A stretch of DNA of 64,000 nt, from contig JAFLDB010000003.1 of NCBI GenBank assembly GCA_017302615.1, positions 186,001-250,000 of the forward strand, written 5' to 3'. Source of the DNA: Sphingomonadales bacterium. GTDB taxonomy: Bacteria; Pseudomonadota; Alphaproteobacteria; Sphingomonadales; Sphingomonadaceae. Shown here in pieces: positions 36,805-45,000 of this stretch (position 1 is the first letter of the stretch; each line of letters begins with the position of its first letter). The notes below the pieces were generated by a model. It had not been told where the DNA came from. It ran no database searches and saw only the letters and a list, made by a program, of their open reading frames with translations. The position numbers and the translations under genes are program-made.

Positions 36805-36859
36805 TATGGCGTGATACGCCGAATAAGCCAAGCTGTCAATATGGTATGATACGCCGAAT
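36805..36859 (-). promoter_or_regulatory. Promoter of the capsid operon with paired palindromic operators
   Basis: Minus strand: TTGACA (36839-36834), 17-base spacer, TATCAC (36816-36811). The 13-bp palindrome GGCGTGATACGCC (36808-36820) covers the -10, and GGTATGATACGCC (36843-36855) lies upstream of the -35, within a 20-base near-direct repeat (two mismatches) spaced 35 bp. The predicted transcript starts about 3 bases before the ATG at 36801. Confidence 0.65.
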
Positions 36860-36862
36860 TAA

Positions 36863-37279
36863 TTAGGTTGCGAGGATCGACTGGCGCGGCATCCTCAAGT
36901 CAAAATGATTGGCAATCGGGGTTAACTCCTCGGGTTTTTCGCCAAAGTCCCAAAGATGGTGAAGCGTCAGCCGCACGCGCTCCAAGGCGATTTGGTCAGC
37001 AAGGTCGAAGCCACTATCGCGTTCGGCCCCGCGTTCGAGCAGTTCTTCGACCCGGTAGATTGCCACTGCGATCGCCAAGGCCGCATGGGCGGGAGTGCTG
37101 ATCCCCTCATCAGCAACGGTATCGAGCATCCCTTCGAATGCCGCGCCAGGGAAGACGCAATCCAGGCTGTGATCTTCCTGGGCGGCCTTCTTCAAATCGA
37201 GAGCCTGAAGGAACGCCCCGACAATGCAGTCGCTGGCGTTGCCGTAGTGGGATTGCGGGCGTAATGGGGAAATAGTCAT
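36863..37279 (-). CDS. Element-encoded protein of unknown function (138 aa)
   Basis: 138 residues from ATG 37279, preceded by AGGAGG with a 5-base spacer, the best ribosome binding site in the element. It is mostly helical and acidic (KKAAQEDHSLDCVFPGAAFE, VAIYRVEELLERGAERD, LHHLWDFGEKPEELTP), with no recognised domain. It sits between TerL and the capsid operon promoter, divergent from the RHH gene. A small terminase subunit or a regulator is possible but not shown. Confidence 0.7.
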   Translation of the reverse strand: MTISPLRPQSHYGNASDCIVGAFLQALDLKKAAQEDHSLDCVFPGAAFEGMLDTVADEGISTPAHAALAIAVAIYRVEELLERGAERDSGFDLADQIALERVRLTLHHLWDFGEKPEELTPIANHFDLRMPRQSILAT

Positions 37280-37334
37280 TGAAGCCTCCTGACAGGCGTT
37301 GATGATCAGAGCTGGGGCAAGGTTGCAGCCTTGT

Positions 37335-37388
37335 CCTGGCTCGTATTTTCTGGCACTAGGAAATTGCAATGTCAATAACTGGCGCTAG
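37335..37388 (+). promoter_or_regulatory. Repeated CTGGC sites around the RHH gene start
   Basis: CTGGCACTAG (37350-37359) and CTGGCGCTAG (37379-37388) are near-identical, 29 bases apart, flanking the ATG at 37369; a partial copy CTGGCTCG starts at 37335. They lie in the 89-base gap between divergent genes and just into the RHH gene, where an autoregulator would bind. Confidence 0.4.
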
Positions 37389-37551
37389 AAAATCTTTGCG
37401 GGGTAGGCCTAAGATCGGGGCAACGCCCATTAATGTCCGGCTTGCACCCGCCGAACTGGCGGCGCTTGACCAATGGATTGCCGCGCAAGACACACCGAGG
37501 CCATCGAGGCCGGAAGCTATCCGCCAGCTCCTGCGGGGCCAGCTTAAATAG
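37369..37551 (+). CDS. Ribbon-helix-helix DNA-binding protein
   Basis: 60 residues. After a basic head (ARKSLRGRPKIGATP) comes a beta-strand INVRLAPAE and two helices (ELAALDQWIAAQDTPR and SRPEAIRQLLRGQL), the MetJ/Arc ribbon-helix-helix pattern. It is the only plus-strand gene of the element and ends 19 bases from the convergent TerL stop. Probably a transcriptional regulator; an antitoxin role is less likely because no toxin gene is adjacent. Confidence 0.72.
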   Translation: MSITGARKSLRGRPKIGATPINVRLAPAELAALDQWIAAQDTPRPSRPEAIRQLLRGQLK

Positions 37552-37570
37552 CGCCATGCAGGACGCGCGT

Positions 37571-39232
37571 TCATAGCCATGAAATGCCCGCACCCTGATA
37601 GACTTTTTGCCCCTCGTCACGGCTTGCCAATCCGCATGCCATGATCAGCGCAACCATAGGGTCGATCCGGTCGATTGACCTGTTCTTGCTTGGCTTGCGC
37701 GCGCCTGCGGGGTCGGTTTCATAGATCATGTTTCCGGCGCACCATCGCAGCAATGGGTGCATTCCGTGGCGCAGCTGGCCTGAAAGCATCGCGGTTTCGA
37801 AGGCGTCCACCGCTGGCCCCATTGACCTGAAGCCCTGACCCCATTCGACCAGGGGCAGTGTGATCCCTTCGGCGTTCAGGATCACTTGCAGGTCCACAAA
37901 GGCGAAGCGGTCAAAGGCGATGCCGCGAACTTCGAACTGGCTGGCGATCTGGCCCAGCGCGGCGGCGATGAAGCGCTTGTCGATGGCCCGCCCTGGCGTC
38001 GGGGTGATGTAATTCTGTTTTGCCCAGGTGCGATAGGGTACGCGATCGACCTCCTCGCGCTCGGCCAGGTTTTCTTTCGGGCACCATGCGAAGCTCAACA
38101 CCGCGCCGCCGTCTTCCGGGAAGTAAAGCACCAATGCAGACAAGTCGCGCGTGCTGGACAGGTCAAGCCCGCCATAGCAGGGGCGACCCGCTAGCGCCGC
38201 CACATCAACCGGCGCGCCGCATGCCTCCCATTCAGCCGGGTTTATCGCCTTGGGTTCGGCGTCCACCCGCTGATTGAGATAGAGGTTGCGAAAGGCAGGC
38301 TCGAAAGTGGGCATCCGGCGCGCCCGCGCCGCCTCCTCGGCCAGCTCGCGTTCGGAACGGAACTTGCCCAGCGCTGGGTTGGCCAGCGGCCAATTCGCCG
38401 GATCAAACGGGTCGGCATCATCGGGTACGGCATAAACCGCGCCGTGAAAGCTGCGATCCTCGATCTCTCCGGACGCGATGCGCCTGGCATAATCGACCAT
38501 TTCCGACATGACGTTTTCAGCGTGCGGGGATTGGGTGCCGATCACCAGCATCAGCGGCTCGCGCCGCTTGCCCAGCGAAGTGCGCAGCACGTCGTAAAGC
38601 TCGCGCCGCTTCCACTGTGCCAGCTCATCGCAGACAACGAAGGACGATGCCAAGCCATGAACGGATCCGCCATCGCTGGCCAGCGCCCGATAGATCGAAC
38701 CGGTAACGCTGTCCTCGATCCGCTTGTGGAACCGCTGCAAATTGAGCCGCGCCGCCATCCAGGGCGTTGCCAGGATGATCGCTTCCATTTCCGCATAGAT
38801 CAGCGCTGATTGATCCCGCGTTGCGGCGGCGCTGTAGCATTCGCCGCGCGGCTCGCTTTCCGGCCCGATCAGGTGCGCCAGGCATAATGCGGCGCATAGG
38901 ACCGTCTTGCCGTTGCCGCGCGCCACGCTCAACAGGCCCGTCCTTACGGCGCGTTCGCCGCTTTCGTCGTCCTGATAGATGCCTTCGATCCAGTCGATCT
39001 GGAATTGATCAAGCTGTATCCGCTCGCCAGCGCCAAAGCCCTTGGTGATCGGCAAGCTCTGGATGAACGCAATCACGCGCTCGGATCTGGTCAAGCCGTC
39101 TTCTTGCCAGGCATGGTGCAACGGGAGCGTGCTGGGAGCGTCCCAGCCCTCGAATAGCGGCGCTGGCGCGCGCGGCTTCATCCCGCCGGCTGCGGCAAGC
39201 TGCCGTGCGGCTCCTGGTCCCCTCAATCCCAT
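37571..39232 (-). CDS. Terminase large subunit (TerL)
   Basis: 553 residues. The packaging ATPase has Walker A VARGNGKT (103-110) and Walker B VVCDE (199-203) followed by LAQWKRREL. The C-terminal nuclease has acidic positions in LDLSSTRDLSAL and RIDPMVALIMA. It powers DNA entry into the prohead and cuts the genome. It overlaps the HNH gene by 10 bases. The small terminase partner is not recognised in the element. Confidence 0.93.
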   Translation of the reverse strand: MGLRGPGAARQLAAAGGMKPRAPAPLFEGWDAPSTLPLHHAWQEDGLTRSERVIAFIQSLPITKGFGAGERIQLDQFQIDWIEGIYQDDESGERAVRTGLLSVARGNGKTVLCAALCLAHLIGPESEPRGECYSAAATRDQSALIYAEMEAIILATPWMAARLNLQRFHKRIEDSVTGSIYRALASDGGSVHGLASSFVVCDELAQWKRRELYDVLRTSLGKRREPLMLVIGTQSPHAENVMSEMVDYARRIASGEIEDRSFHGAVYAVPDDADPFDPANWPLANPALGKFRSERELAEEAARARRMPTFEPAFRNLYLNQRVDAEPKAINPAEWEACGAPVDVAALAGRPCYGGLDLSSTRDLSALVLYFPEDGGAVLSFAWCPKENLAEREEVDRVPYRTWAKQNYITPTPGRAIDKRFIAAALGQIASQFEVRGIAFDRFAFVDLQVILNAEGITLPLVEWGQGFRSMGPAVDAFETAMLSGQLRHGMHPLLRWCAGNMIYETDPAGARKPSKNRSIDRIDPMVALIMACGLASRDEGQKVYQGAGISWL

Positions 39233-39702
39233 AGGTCACCAAGGTCATCGTCCAGCGGATCGGTCGCGGCGCACTGCCCGGCCCGAAGCGAAACTAACTC
39301 AATTTTTGTCTCCCTCGCCGGTCCAGAGGCGTCAGCTCCAAGCGATTTTCTCCGAGGCGTTCCCGATCGAACGACGCTAGCAGACGCCTTGGTGTGCCAG
39401 GGGTGGCGTGGATCAAGCGGTGTTCCATCGGGATTGCAGCCCTTGCGTGGCTTGCGCGTTGACACTGCCCCGGCCTCGCTTCCTCGCGCCGTCTTGGCCG
39501 AATGGCAGGGTGCGCAATAGGCGGCAAGGCCCTCCAATTCTGGAAAAGGATTTCCGCCCTCACTGACCGGAACGCGATGGTCTACAGTATTGGCTGCGGT
39601 CATCATTCCCATGGCCTCGCATCCCTCGCAAAGGGGCCTCGTGGCAAGCTTTAGCCTCCTCAATCTCTGCCACGCTTGTGTGTTGTAGGGCCAATCAGCC
39701 AT
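39223..39702 (-). CDS. HNH endonuclease
   Basis: 159 residues from ATG 39702, overlapping the replication gene by 8 bases. The HNH core is CEGCEAMGMMTAANTVDHRVPVSE with the first zinc Cys pair, then LAAYCAPCHSAKTA with the second pair and final His. HNH proteins next to terminase are needed for cos cleavage in many HK97-type phages and satellites. The C-terminal ~70 residues are Ser/Arg/Pro-rich and probably disordered. Confidence 0.88.
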   Translation of the reverse strand: MADWPYNTQAWQRLRRLKLATRPLCEGCEAMGMMTAANTVDHRVPVSEGGNPFPELEGLAAYCAPCHSAKTARGSEAGAVSTRKPRKGCNPDGTPLDPRHPWHTKASASVVRSGTPRRKSLGADASGPARETKIELVSLRAGQCAATDPLDDDLGDLWD

Positions 39703-40582
39703 GTTGATCGACCTGCACCCGTACCCAGCTGACACCATCCCCGAAGGCCTGACGCGCGGCCCTTAGAAGTTTTGGGCGGAACCGGTCTTCAATCCATGTT
39801 TGCTGGAACTGATTGCTAACAACGACGATTGCGCCTGGAGCATCGTAGATCATGGCTGCATGCTGAAGCCACTGTTCATATAATGTGCTGCCCATGTCGC
39901 GGCGCAAAGCGGCGTGCATGATTGCTGATTGGTCTGTCTCGCGCGCCTTGGCTCGGACGGGACGGTAGCTTTTGCGTTCCGCGGGCAGTGCGTTAGATGC
40001 AGGTAGCGGCTGATCGCGGCGCGAGCGCCGTTCGGGTTTACCTTCCAGCTTTCGAAGCATCTGTCCAACATCGGCCCAGCTCTTGCCTGGCGGCGTTCGC
40101 CAATACTGATCGCCGCCGTCCCGTGCGTCGCTTTGCCCCGAATGGGGGGTTTGGGGGGTAAAGGGTTTTGATAAGGGTTTGGGTAAAGCTGTTTGACCGG
40201 TGGCAGTCAAATCCGTTGACCGGTCAAGCTTCTTGACCGGTGAAGCACGTTTACGGGCTTCGGCCCGTTCGGCGCGTCTCTTTTCGTATTCGACCAGCGG
40301 CAACGCAATCAGCGCATCCACGTTGATCGCATATTCGACCGTGTGGCCCGTGTCGCACGCGCGCTCGCCGACCTCGGAAAGCAACCCGTCGTCGATCAGG
40401 CCTTTGATCGTGCTGATAACGGTCTGTTTCGAGAGGTCCAGTTCATCTGCCATCGTTTGCTTGGATGCATAGATGCCTCGACCATCGTCACTGGCTTTGT
40501 CCGCGAACAGTACCATCAGTGCCTTGCGTGTCCCGCTGCCTAGGACGCGCTTGTAGGTTATGGAGATAAGATGATTGCTCAT
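39695..40582 (-). CDS. Winged-helix replication-type protein with DnaA N-domain-like C terminus
   Basis: 295 residues. The N-terminal ~90 residues are a helix-turn-helix domain (SGTRKALMVLFADKASDDGRG, KQTMADELDLSKQTVISTIK), like phage replication initiators. The middle is basic and Pro/Ser-rich. The last ~75 residues (LYEQWLQHAAMIYDAPGAIV, NQFQQTWIEDRFRPKL) resemble the DnaA N-terminal domain, which recruits helicase. First gene of the rep-HNH-TerL operon at the right end. It probably initiates replication of the excised element or regulates early genes. Confidence 0.75.
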   Translation of the reverse strand: MSNHLISITYKRVLGSGTRKALMVLFADKASDDGRGIYASKQTMADELDLSKQTVISTIKGLIDDGLLSEVGERACDTGHTVEYAINVDALIALPLVEYEKRRAERAEARKRASPVKKLDRSTDLTATGQTALPKPLSKPFTPQTPHSGQSDARDGGDQYWRTPPGKSWADVGQMLRKLEGKPERRSRRDQPLPASNALPAERKSYRPVRAKARETDQSAIMHAALRRDMGSTLYEQWLQHAAMIYDAPGAIVVVSNQFQQTWIEDRFRPKLLRAARQAFGDGVSWVRVQVDQHG

Positions 40583-40598
40583 CGCTTGTCCCCAAACA

Positions 40599-40658
40599 GG
40601 TTAGACAATGGATCATTTGCGCAGCGGGCTTGCGTTGTTCGGGATATATGGGTTAGAC
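40599..40658. other. Candidate arm-type integrase sites, right end
   Basis: GGTTAGAC at 40599-40606 and again at 40651-40658, the same octamer as at the left end. They lie between the replication gene and attR, about 36-95 bases from the core. Confidence 0.5.
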
Positions 40659-40693
40659 GCCGCGCGGACGCAGCAAACCGGGCTTCACGAAAC

Positions 40694-40710
40694 CCGGCTC
40701 GGGCCTCCAA
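40694..40710. other. attR core
   Basis: Exact 17-base copy of the tRNA-Cys 3' end (CCGGCTCGGGCCTCCAA). It marks the right border of the integrated element. Confidence 0.88.
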
Positions 40711-40726
40711 GCACCAGACTAGGTTC

Positions 40727-40802
40727 GCCGCTTTAGCTCAGTTGGTAGAGCACATCATTCGTAATGATGGGGTCACGTGTTCGAGTCACGTAAGCGGCAC
40801 CA
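40727..40802 (+). tRNA. tRNA-Thr (anticodon CGT)
   Basis: 7-bp acceptor GCCGCTT/AAGCGGC, D loop AGCTCAGTTGGTAGAGC, anticodon loop TTCGTAA giving CGT, encoded CCA at 40800-40802. It lies 16 bases beyond attR, so tRNA-Cys and tRNA-Thr were neighbours before integration. Confidence 0.96.
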
Positions 40803-41267
40803 GTTCCTTGCTTCCCGACATTCCTGAAAGCTTGAAATTCCGGGGGTTTTGAGAGATAAATTGTCTCTCAAGGCGTTTCGGTGTGTCTGCTGGTGCCCCC
40901 AAGATTCAGCGTATTTGGGGGGCACTGGAAGGGCCGCGAAGCATTGTTACCACATGTGCCAAACAGGCAAATTGCCTGATGATTTCCGAAAATCTTGGCG
41001 GCTGCCAGATCTGTTGCCTCGGGGAGAAGGCGGTCGGTGCCGGATGCTTTGAAGTGGCGCGGAGACCTGAAGCTTGTTAGTGCTGCTGACCTGCCGAAAG
41101 GCGAATGAAATATCGCCACAGCCTTTCGGCAGGTGAGGCTCGACCACACAATAGCCAACGCCTCCGGTGCGGACGACGGGCAAGAGCAAGCGTCGCAGAA
41201 CCAAGCCCAGGAAACTCGGTCTTAGCGGCAAGGCTGCACTGGCGCAGCTGATCCCTGACCTTATGAT
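40803..41267. other. Gene-free stretch with three hairpins
   Basis: 465 bases with no convincing gene; only short ORFs without family features or ribosome binding sites. It holds three inverted repeats: TTGAGAGA/TCTCTCAA (40849-40856 with 40864-40871), a GTGCCCCCAA-type hairpin with one bulge (40893-40925), and a perfect 14-bp pair ACCTGCCGAAAGGC (41089-41102 with 41121-41134). AT content is visibly higher than in neighbours. It may encode structured RNA or be debris of a former element. Confidence 0.6.
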
Positions 41268-41858
41268 TCAGGGTTTGGGCCGCTGGATCCTCGGACCAAG
41301 CCGCTCAATTACTTCTCGAGCCACGAAGACACCTGGCCCACTTTTCGGAAGTGGTCCGTTGCCCATCCGGATGTTAGCTTTCGCTTCAAACCTCTCGACA
41401 GTGCGGTCGTCGATGTGGTCGGCCCAGAACGGATCGCGTCCATAGGGGTACCAGCTGCGCCAGCCGATGGTCGGCCCGTAATAGCGCCAGTATGGCCGCC
41501 AATAGCCATAATCGCGGGCGAACCACGGCGAATAGCGCGGATCGACCCAGGTTTCGCGCTCGACCGTGTGCTCCATGCCCTGCTGTTCGATCACGAACCA
41601 GTCTTGGCCCTGCTGCAGCGTCAGTTCGGCCGCGCGATAGAGCAGATAGGTCTCGACCTGCTCGCGCGAGGTGAGCCGGTTGCCGACGAAGGTCACTTCA
41701 AAACGGTCTTCGCCCAGCCTTATTTCGGAATAGCCGCCGCGCGAGGCGTGGCCCGCTTCGAGCGGCTGGTAATAGGGGCCGGTGGTGGCGCAGCCTGCCA
41801 AGGCAAGGGCCACGGCCGAAAGTCCGCCAAGCACGGTCAGCTTTCTGATTGCGCGCAT
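41268..41858 (-). CDS. Lipoprotein of the CC0125/CC1285-like family
   Basis: 196 residues. Signal with lipobox LAGC (Cys near residue 23). The mature part contains YSEIRLGEDRFEVTFVGNRL, TSREQVETYLLYRAAELTLQ and a Trp/Tyr-rich stretch (GYWRPYWRYYGPTIGWRSWY). Family members are alphaproteobacterial lipoproteins with unknown roles. GGAAGGAG lies before the ATG. An FNR/FixK-type box is centred about 40 bases upstream of its predicted transcription start. Confidence 0.8.
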   Translation of the reverse strand: MRAIRKLTVLGGLSAVALALAGCATTGPYYQPLEAGHASRGGYSEIRLGEDRFEVTFVGNRLTSREQVETYLLYRAAELTLQQGQDWFVIEQQGMEHTVERETWVDPRYSPWFARDYGYWRPYWRYYGPTIGWRSWYPYGRDPFWADHIDDRTVERFEAKANIRMGNGPLPKSGPGVFVAREVIERLGPRIQRPKP

Positions 41859-41914
41859 CGATCATCTCCTTCCCGGTCGGAGCGGGCCGTGTGGCCTGCT
41901 CTTGAATGTATCGT

Positions 41915-41955
41915 AAGTTACGCACGCGGGAGGTCTTCGCATTGATCCCGATCAA
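41915..41955 (-). promoter_or_regulatory. FNR/FixK-type box and promoter for the lipoprotein gene
   Basis: TTGATCCCGATCAA (41942-41955) is a perfect TTGAT-N4-ATCAA site. On the minus strand TAACTT (41920-41915) is a TAnnnT-type -10 about 31 bases from the site centre, so the site is near -41 as in class II activation. Confidence 0.7.
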
Positions 41956-41988
41956 GGCCCGAGGTTACGCAGCAGCCGGAACGGGAAA

Positions 41989-42041
41989 GGGGGCCGACTG
42001 GCGCCGGCCCCCTCTTCGGAGGACAGGGAGTGTCTCCGAAG
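41989..42041 (-). terminator. Two hairpins downstream of the autotransporter gene
   Basis: CTTCGGAG/CTCCGAAG (42014-42021 with 42034-42041) follows the stop directly, then GGGGGCCG/CGGCCCCC (41989-41996 with 42005-42012). The minus-strand sequence after the second stem is pyrimidine-rich without a long T-run. Likely terminator and mRNA-end protection. Confidence 0.65.
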
Positions 42042-42042
42042 C

Positions 42043-45000
42043 CTACATGCCCGAACCCGGACCGTAGGTGATTTCCACCCGGCGGTTCTGCAGTTCGCGC
42101 ACCCCGTCGGCGGTGGGCACGCGGGGGTTGCTTTCCCCGAAGGCCTGGCTCGACATGGCGGCATCTGGAATGCCGCGCTGGCCGAGGTAGACCCGGACCG
42201 AAGCATTGCGGCGTTCCGACAGGGCCAGGTTGTACTTCTCGGTGCCGGACCGGTCGGCATAGCCGGCCAGCATGATCGGCACGCTCTGGCAGTTGCCATA
42301 GGCCACCACCGCGCTGTCCAGCACTGCGGCCGCTTCCGGGGTGATCTCCGCCTTGTCCCAATCGAAGAACACGATGTACGGACCCTTGTTGCAGACCGGG
42401 GCGGGCGACGGCGGCGGAGCCACTTCGGCCACCGGCGGCGGAGGCGGCGGGGGCGGCGGGGTCGGAGCCGGCGGAGGCGGCGGCGGGGCCTTGCTGCCGC
42501 CGAAGCGGACCACCAGGCTGCCGTAGAAGGCATTGTCCTTCAGCCCGTCGGCAAAGCGGCCCTGATAACCGATCCGGCCGGTCACCTTGTCACCCAGCAC
42601 CCCGGCGATGCTGAACCCGGCCATCACCGAGTCGTTGTCCGTCACCGGCGAACGCACGGTGAAGTATCCGCCCGCAGGACCGTCGGCGAACCGCGCGGTG
42701 CTGGTGAAGAACGGATCGCCGCTGTCGTTGCGATAGGCTACCTTCAGTTCGGGGATCACCCCGCCCAGGTCCGCCGCCCACTTGATCCCGGCCAGCAGGG
42801 TGGTCTGGCTCTGGCTCTGGTCGGCAAACTGCAGGTTGGCACCCGGCACACCGGTTTCGGTGAAGCCCTTCAGCTTCACGTCGGTGTAGTCGACCGCGAC
42901 GAACGGGGTCAGCCAGGTCTTGCCGAGCGGCAGGCGCGCGCCCAGTTCGCCATAGCCGGACCAGACCTGGTATTCAGGTTTGCCCGAGATCACGCCCGAT
43001 GTGGAGAGGATCCCCACCGTGCGGGTGCTGGTGCCGTCCAGCGCGGCATAGCTGCCGTGTGCCCTCAGGTAGAACGAGCCGACATCGTACCCGGCCAGCA
43101 GGCCTACCTGGTAGCCATCGACATCGATCTTGCCGCTGTTGCGGGTGAAGTCCGCCTCGCTCTTGCGATAGCCGCCGAAGGCACCGACGGTGAAGTTGCC
43201 GACAGTGTAATCGAGGCCGAGCAGGGCGAACCAGCTGTCGCCTTCATAGCCCGGGGCATTGCCATCGGCATCGACCCGGCTTTCGTTGAAGCCGCCCAGC
43301 GCCCACAGCCTGATACCGCCATCCGGATTGCGGCAGGCATCGACCTTGTCCTTGCTGATCGCGCAGTCGATCTGGTCGGACAGCAGGCTGTTCACCTGCA
43401 GGCTGCCGTTGCGCAGGTTCTGGATCTGCCCGGCATACTGATCGCCCGAAAGCTGATCCAGCGCGCCCGGATAGGTGGCCGGGGTCTGCAGGAACAGGTT
43501 GGCCAGCAGGGTTCCGAACGGTCCGGTCTGGCTGGGGGTATACACCGATTCGATCCCGTCGCCGGTGGCCTTCTGGTTGAAGGTCAGCCCCGGCACCGCT
43601 CCGAAAGGCACGCGGACGATCGTCAGGTCGACATTGGCTGCCGAATCGTAGACCGCCGTCGGGGTCAGCAGCGCCGAACGGGTGCTGGTGACCACGTTGG
43701 AGAAGGTCCCGGTCCGCGTGTTGGCGTTGATGATGTCCTGATAGTTGTATGTGTTGTTGTAGAGCCCGTTCGGAGTCCACACCCGCACTTCCAATGTTCC
43801 GTTCAGGACGGCGGTGTTGGTGATGATCTGGTTGTAGGGCGTGTGGACGCTGAGCGTGCCGATCCCCGCGCTGGCCGGGCTGAGCAGGCCGGTGGGGGAA
43901 GAGCCCGAGTTCATCGGCAGTTCGAGCACCAGGGTGGAGCCGCTCTGCATGGTGAAGCTGTTCAGGTAGCCCCCCGCCGGGCCGTCATAGGCCGGGTTGG
44001 CAACCCGCGGATCGCGCAGGATCAGCGTTGCCCCGGAGTTGACGGTCAGGCTGCCTTCCAGGTCCTCGTCCGGGTTGATGAACCCGTCGAGCGAGGTCGT
44101 CCCGCTCAGGATCGTGATCGTATCGTCGGCCGAAATGTCGATGTCGCCATAGACACTGCTGTTGCCGGCAAAGCGGATGTTCACCGCATTCGGCGCCATG
44201 CTGGTGTCGATGGCCAGGCCATGCTTCCAGGTGGTGCCCAGATTGGTGCTCTGCCGGGCCACGATCGACCCGCCGTTGTTGAACAGGGTGAAGACATCGC
44301 CTTCGCCGGCCTGGACATCCCAGCTGTTCTCATAGTCGAGCACGCGGATGCCGTAGGCCTTCGCCGGGGCTCCGTCGGTCATGGCCGCCGCATCAATCAC
44401 GCCGCGGTTCTCCATGGTGACGGTGTTGGAGGCCGAGACGAACTCCACGCCCACCGCGGTCGAGCCGATTGTCAGGCTCTGTCCAGGGACGATGCTGCCG
44501 GGCAACGACAGTTCGACGTCCGGGATCGAGGAATTGCCGGTCGAGCGGGCCAGGGCCGAGATCGTGCCGGTGTTGGTCACCGTGCCGGTCAGGGCATAGG
44601 TCGGGACTTCGGGCTCTTCCTCCTCGTCGCCGGCCGGATGGCCGCCTTTGCCGCCATGCTCCTCGCTGCCGCCGCCGTGCACGATGTCGGGCAGTTCGGG
44701 AAGCGGCACATAGTTGGCATAGAAGCCCATGCCGGTGGCCTTGGCATTGGCCAAACGCACCGCTTCGGCAGAACCGGTGGTATTGGCCGTGGCCGAAACC
44801 GCGACCGTTCCGCTGTTGAGGACCGTCACGCCGACCGGCTCACCGGTGACGCGGTAACCCGCCGCCGAAGCGAGCGCGCCCGCGCCTTCGGTGCCGCCGT
44901 TGGCCGTGGCCGAGGCGGTCACGCCAACCGTACCCGAGTTGGTGAAGCGCGCGTCGGTTGCCTTGCCGAGCAGGACCTGGCTGACACCGGTCACGTCATG

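Larger units (their letters stand above)
31676..40710. mobile_element. About 9.0-kb tail-less HK97-type integrated element in tRNA-Cys
   Basis: Bounded by a 17-bp direct repeat. Gene order from the right end leftward on the minus strand: replication-type protein, HNH nuclease, TerL, unknown, regulator-like, 63-aa ORF, capsid, prohead protease, portal, 65-aa ORF, integrase; one RHH gene is on the plus strand. No tail, tape measure, adaptor, lysis or primase gene is recognised. This gene set fits a capsid-forming phage satellite (cf-PICI-like) or a shrunken prophage. Protein-coding density is high and many genes overlap by ATGA, which argues against random decay. Confidence 0.88.

Noticed and set aside
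31676..40710. Complete, self-sufficient prophage
   Set aside because: No tail, tape measure, head-tail connector, lysis or holin gene is seen, and 9 kb is too small for a complete HK97-type phage.
42361..42500. Possible CRISPR-like or tandem repeat at the CCG-rich run
   Set aside because: It is the coding sequence of the Pro-rich linker of the autotransporter; the repeats are codon-level and lack spacers.
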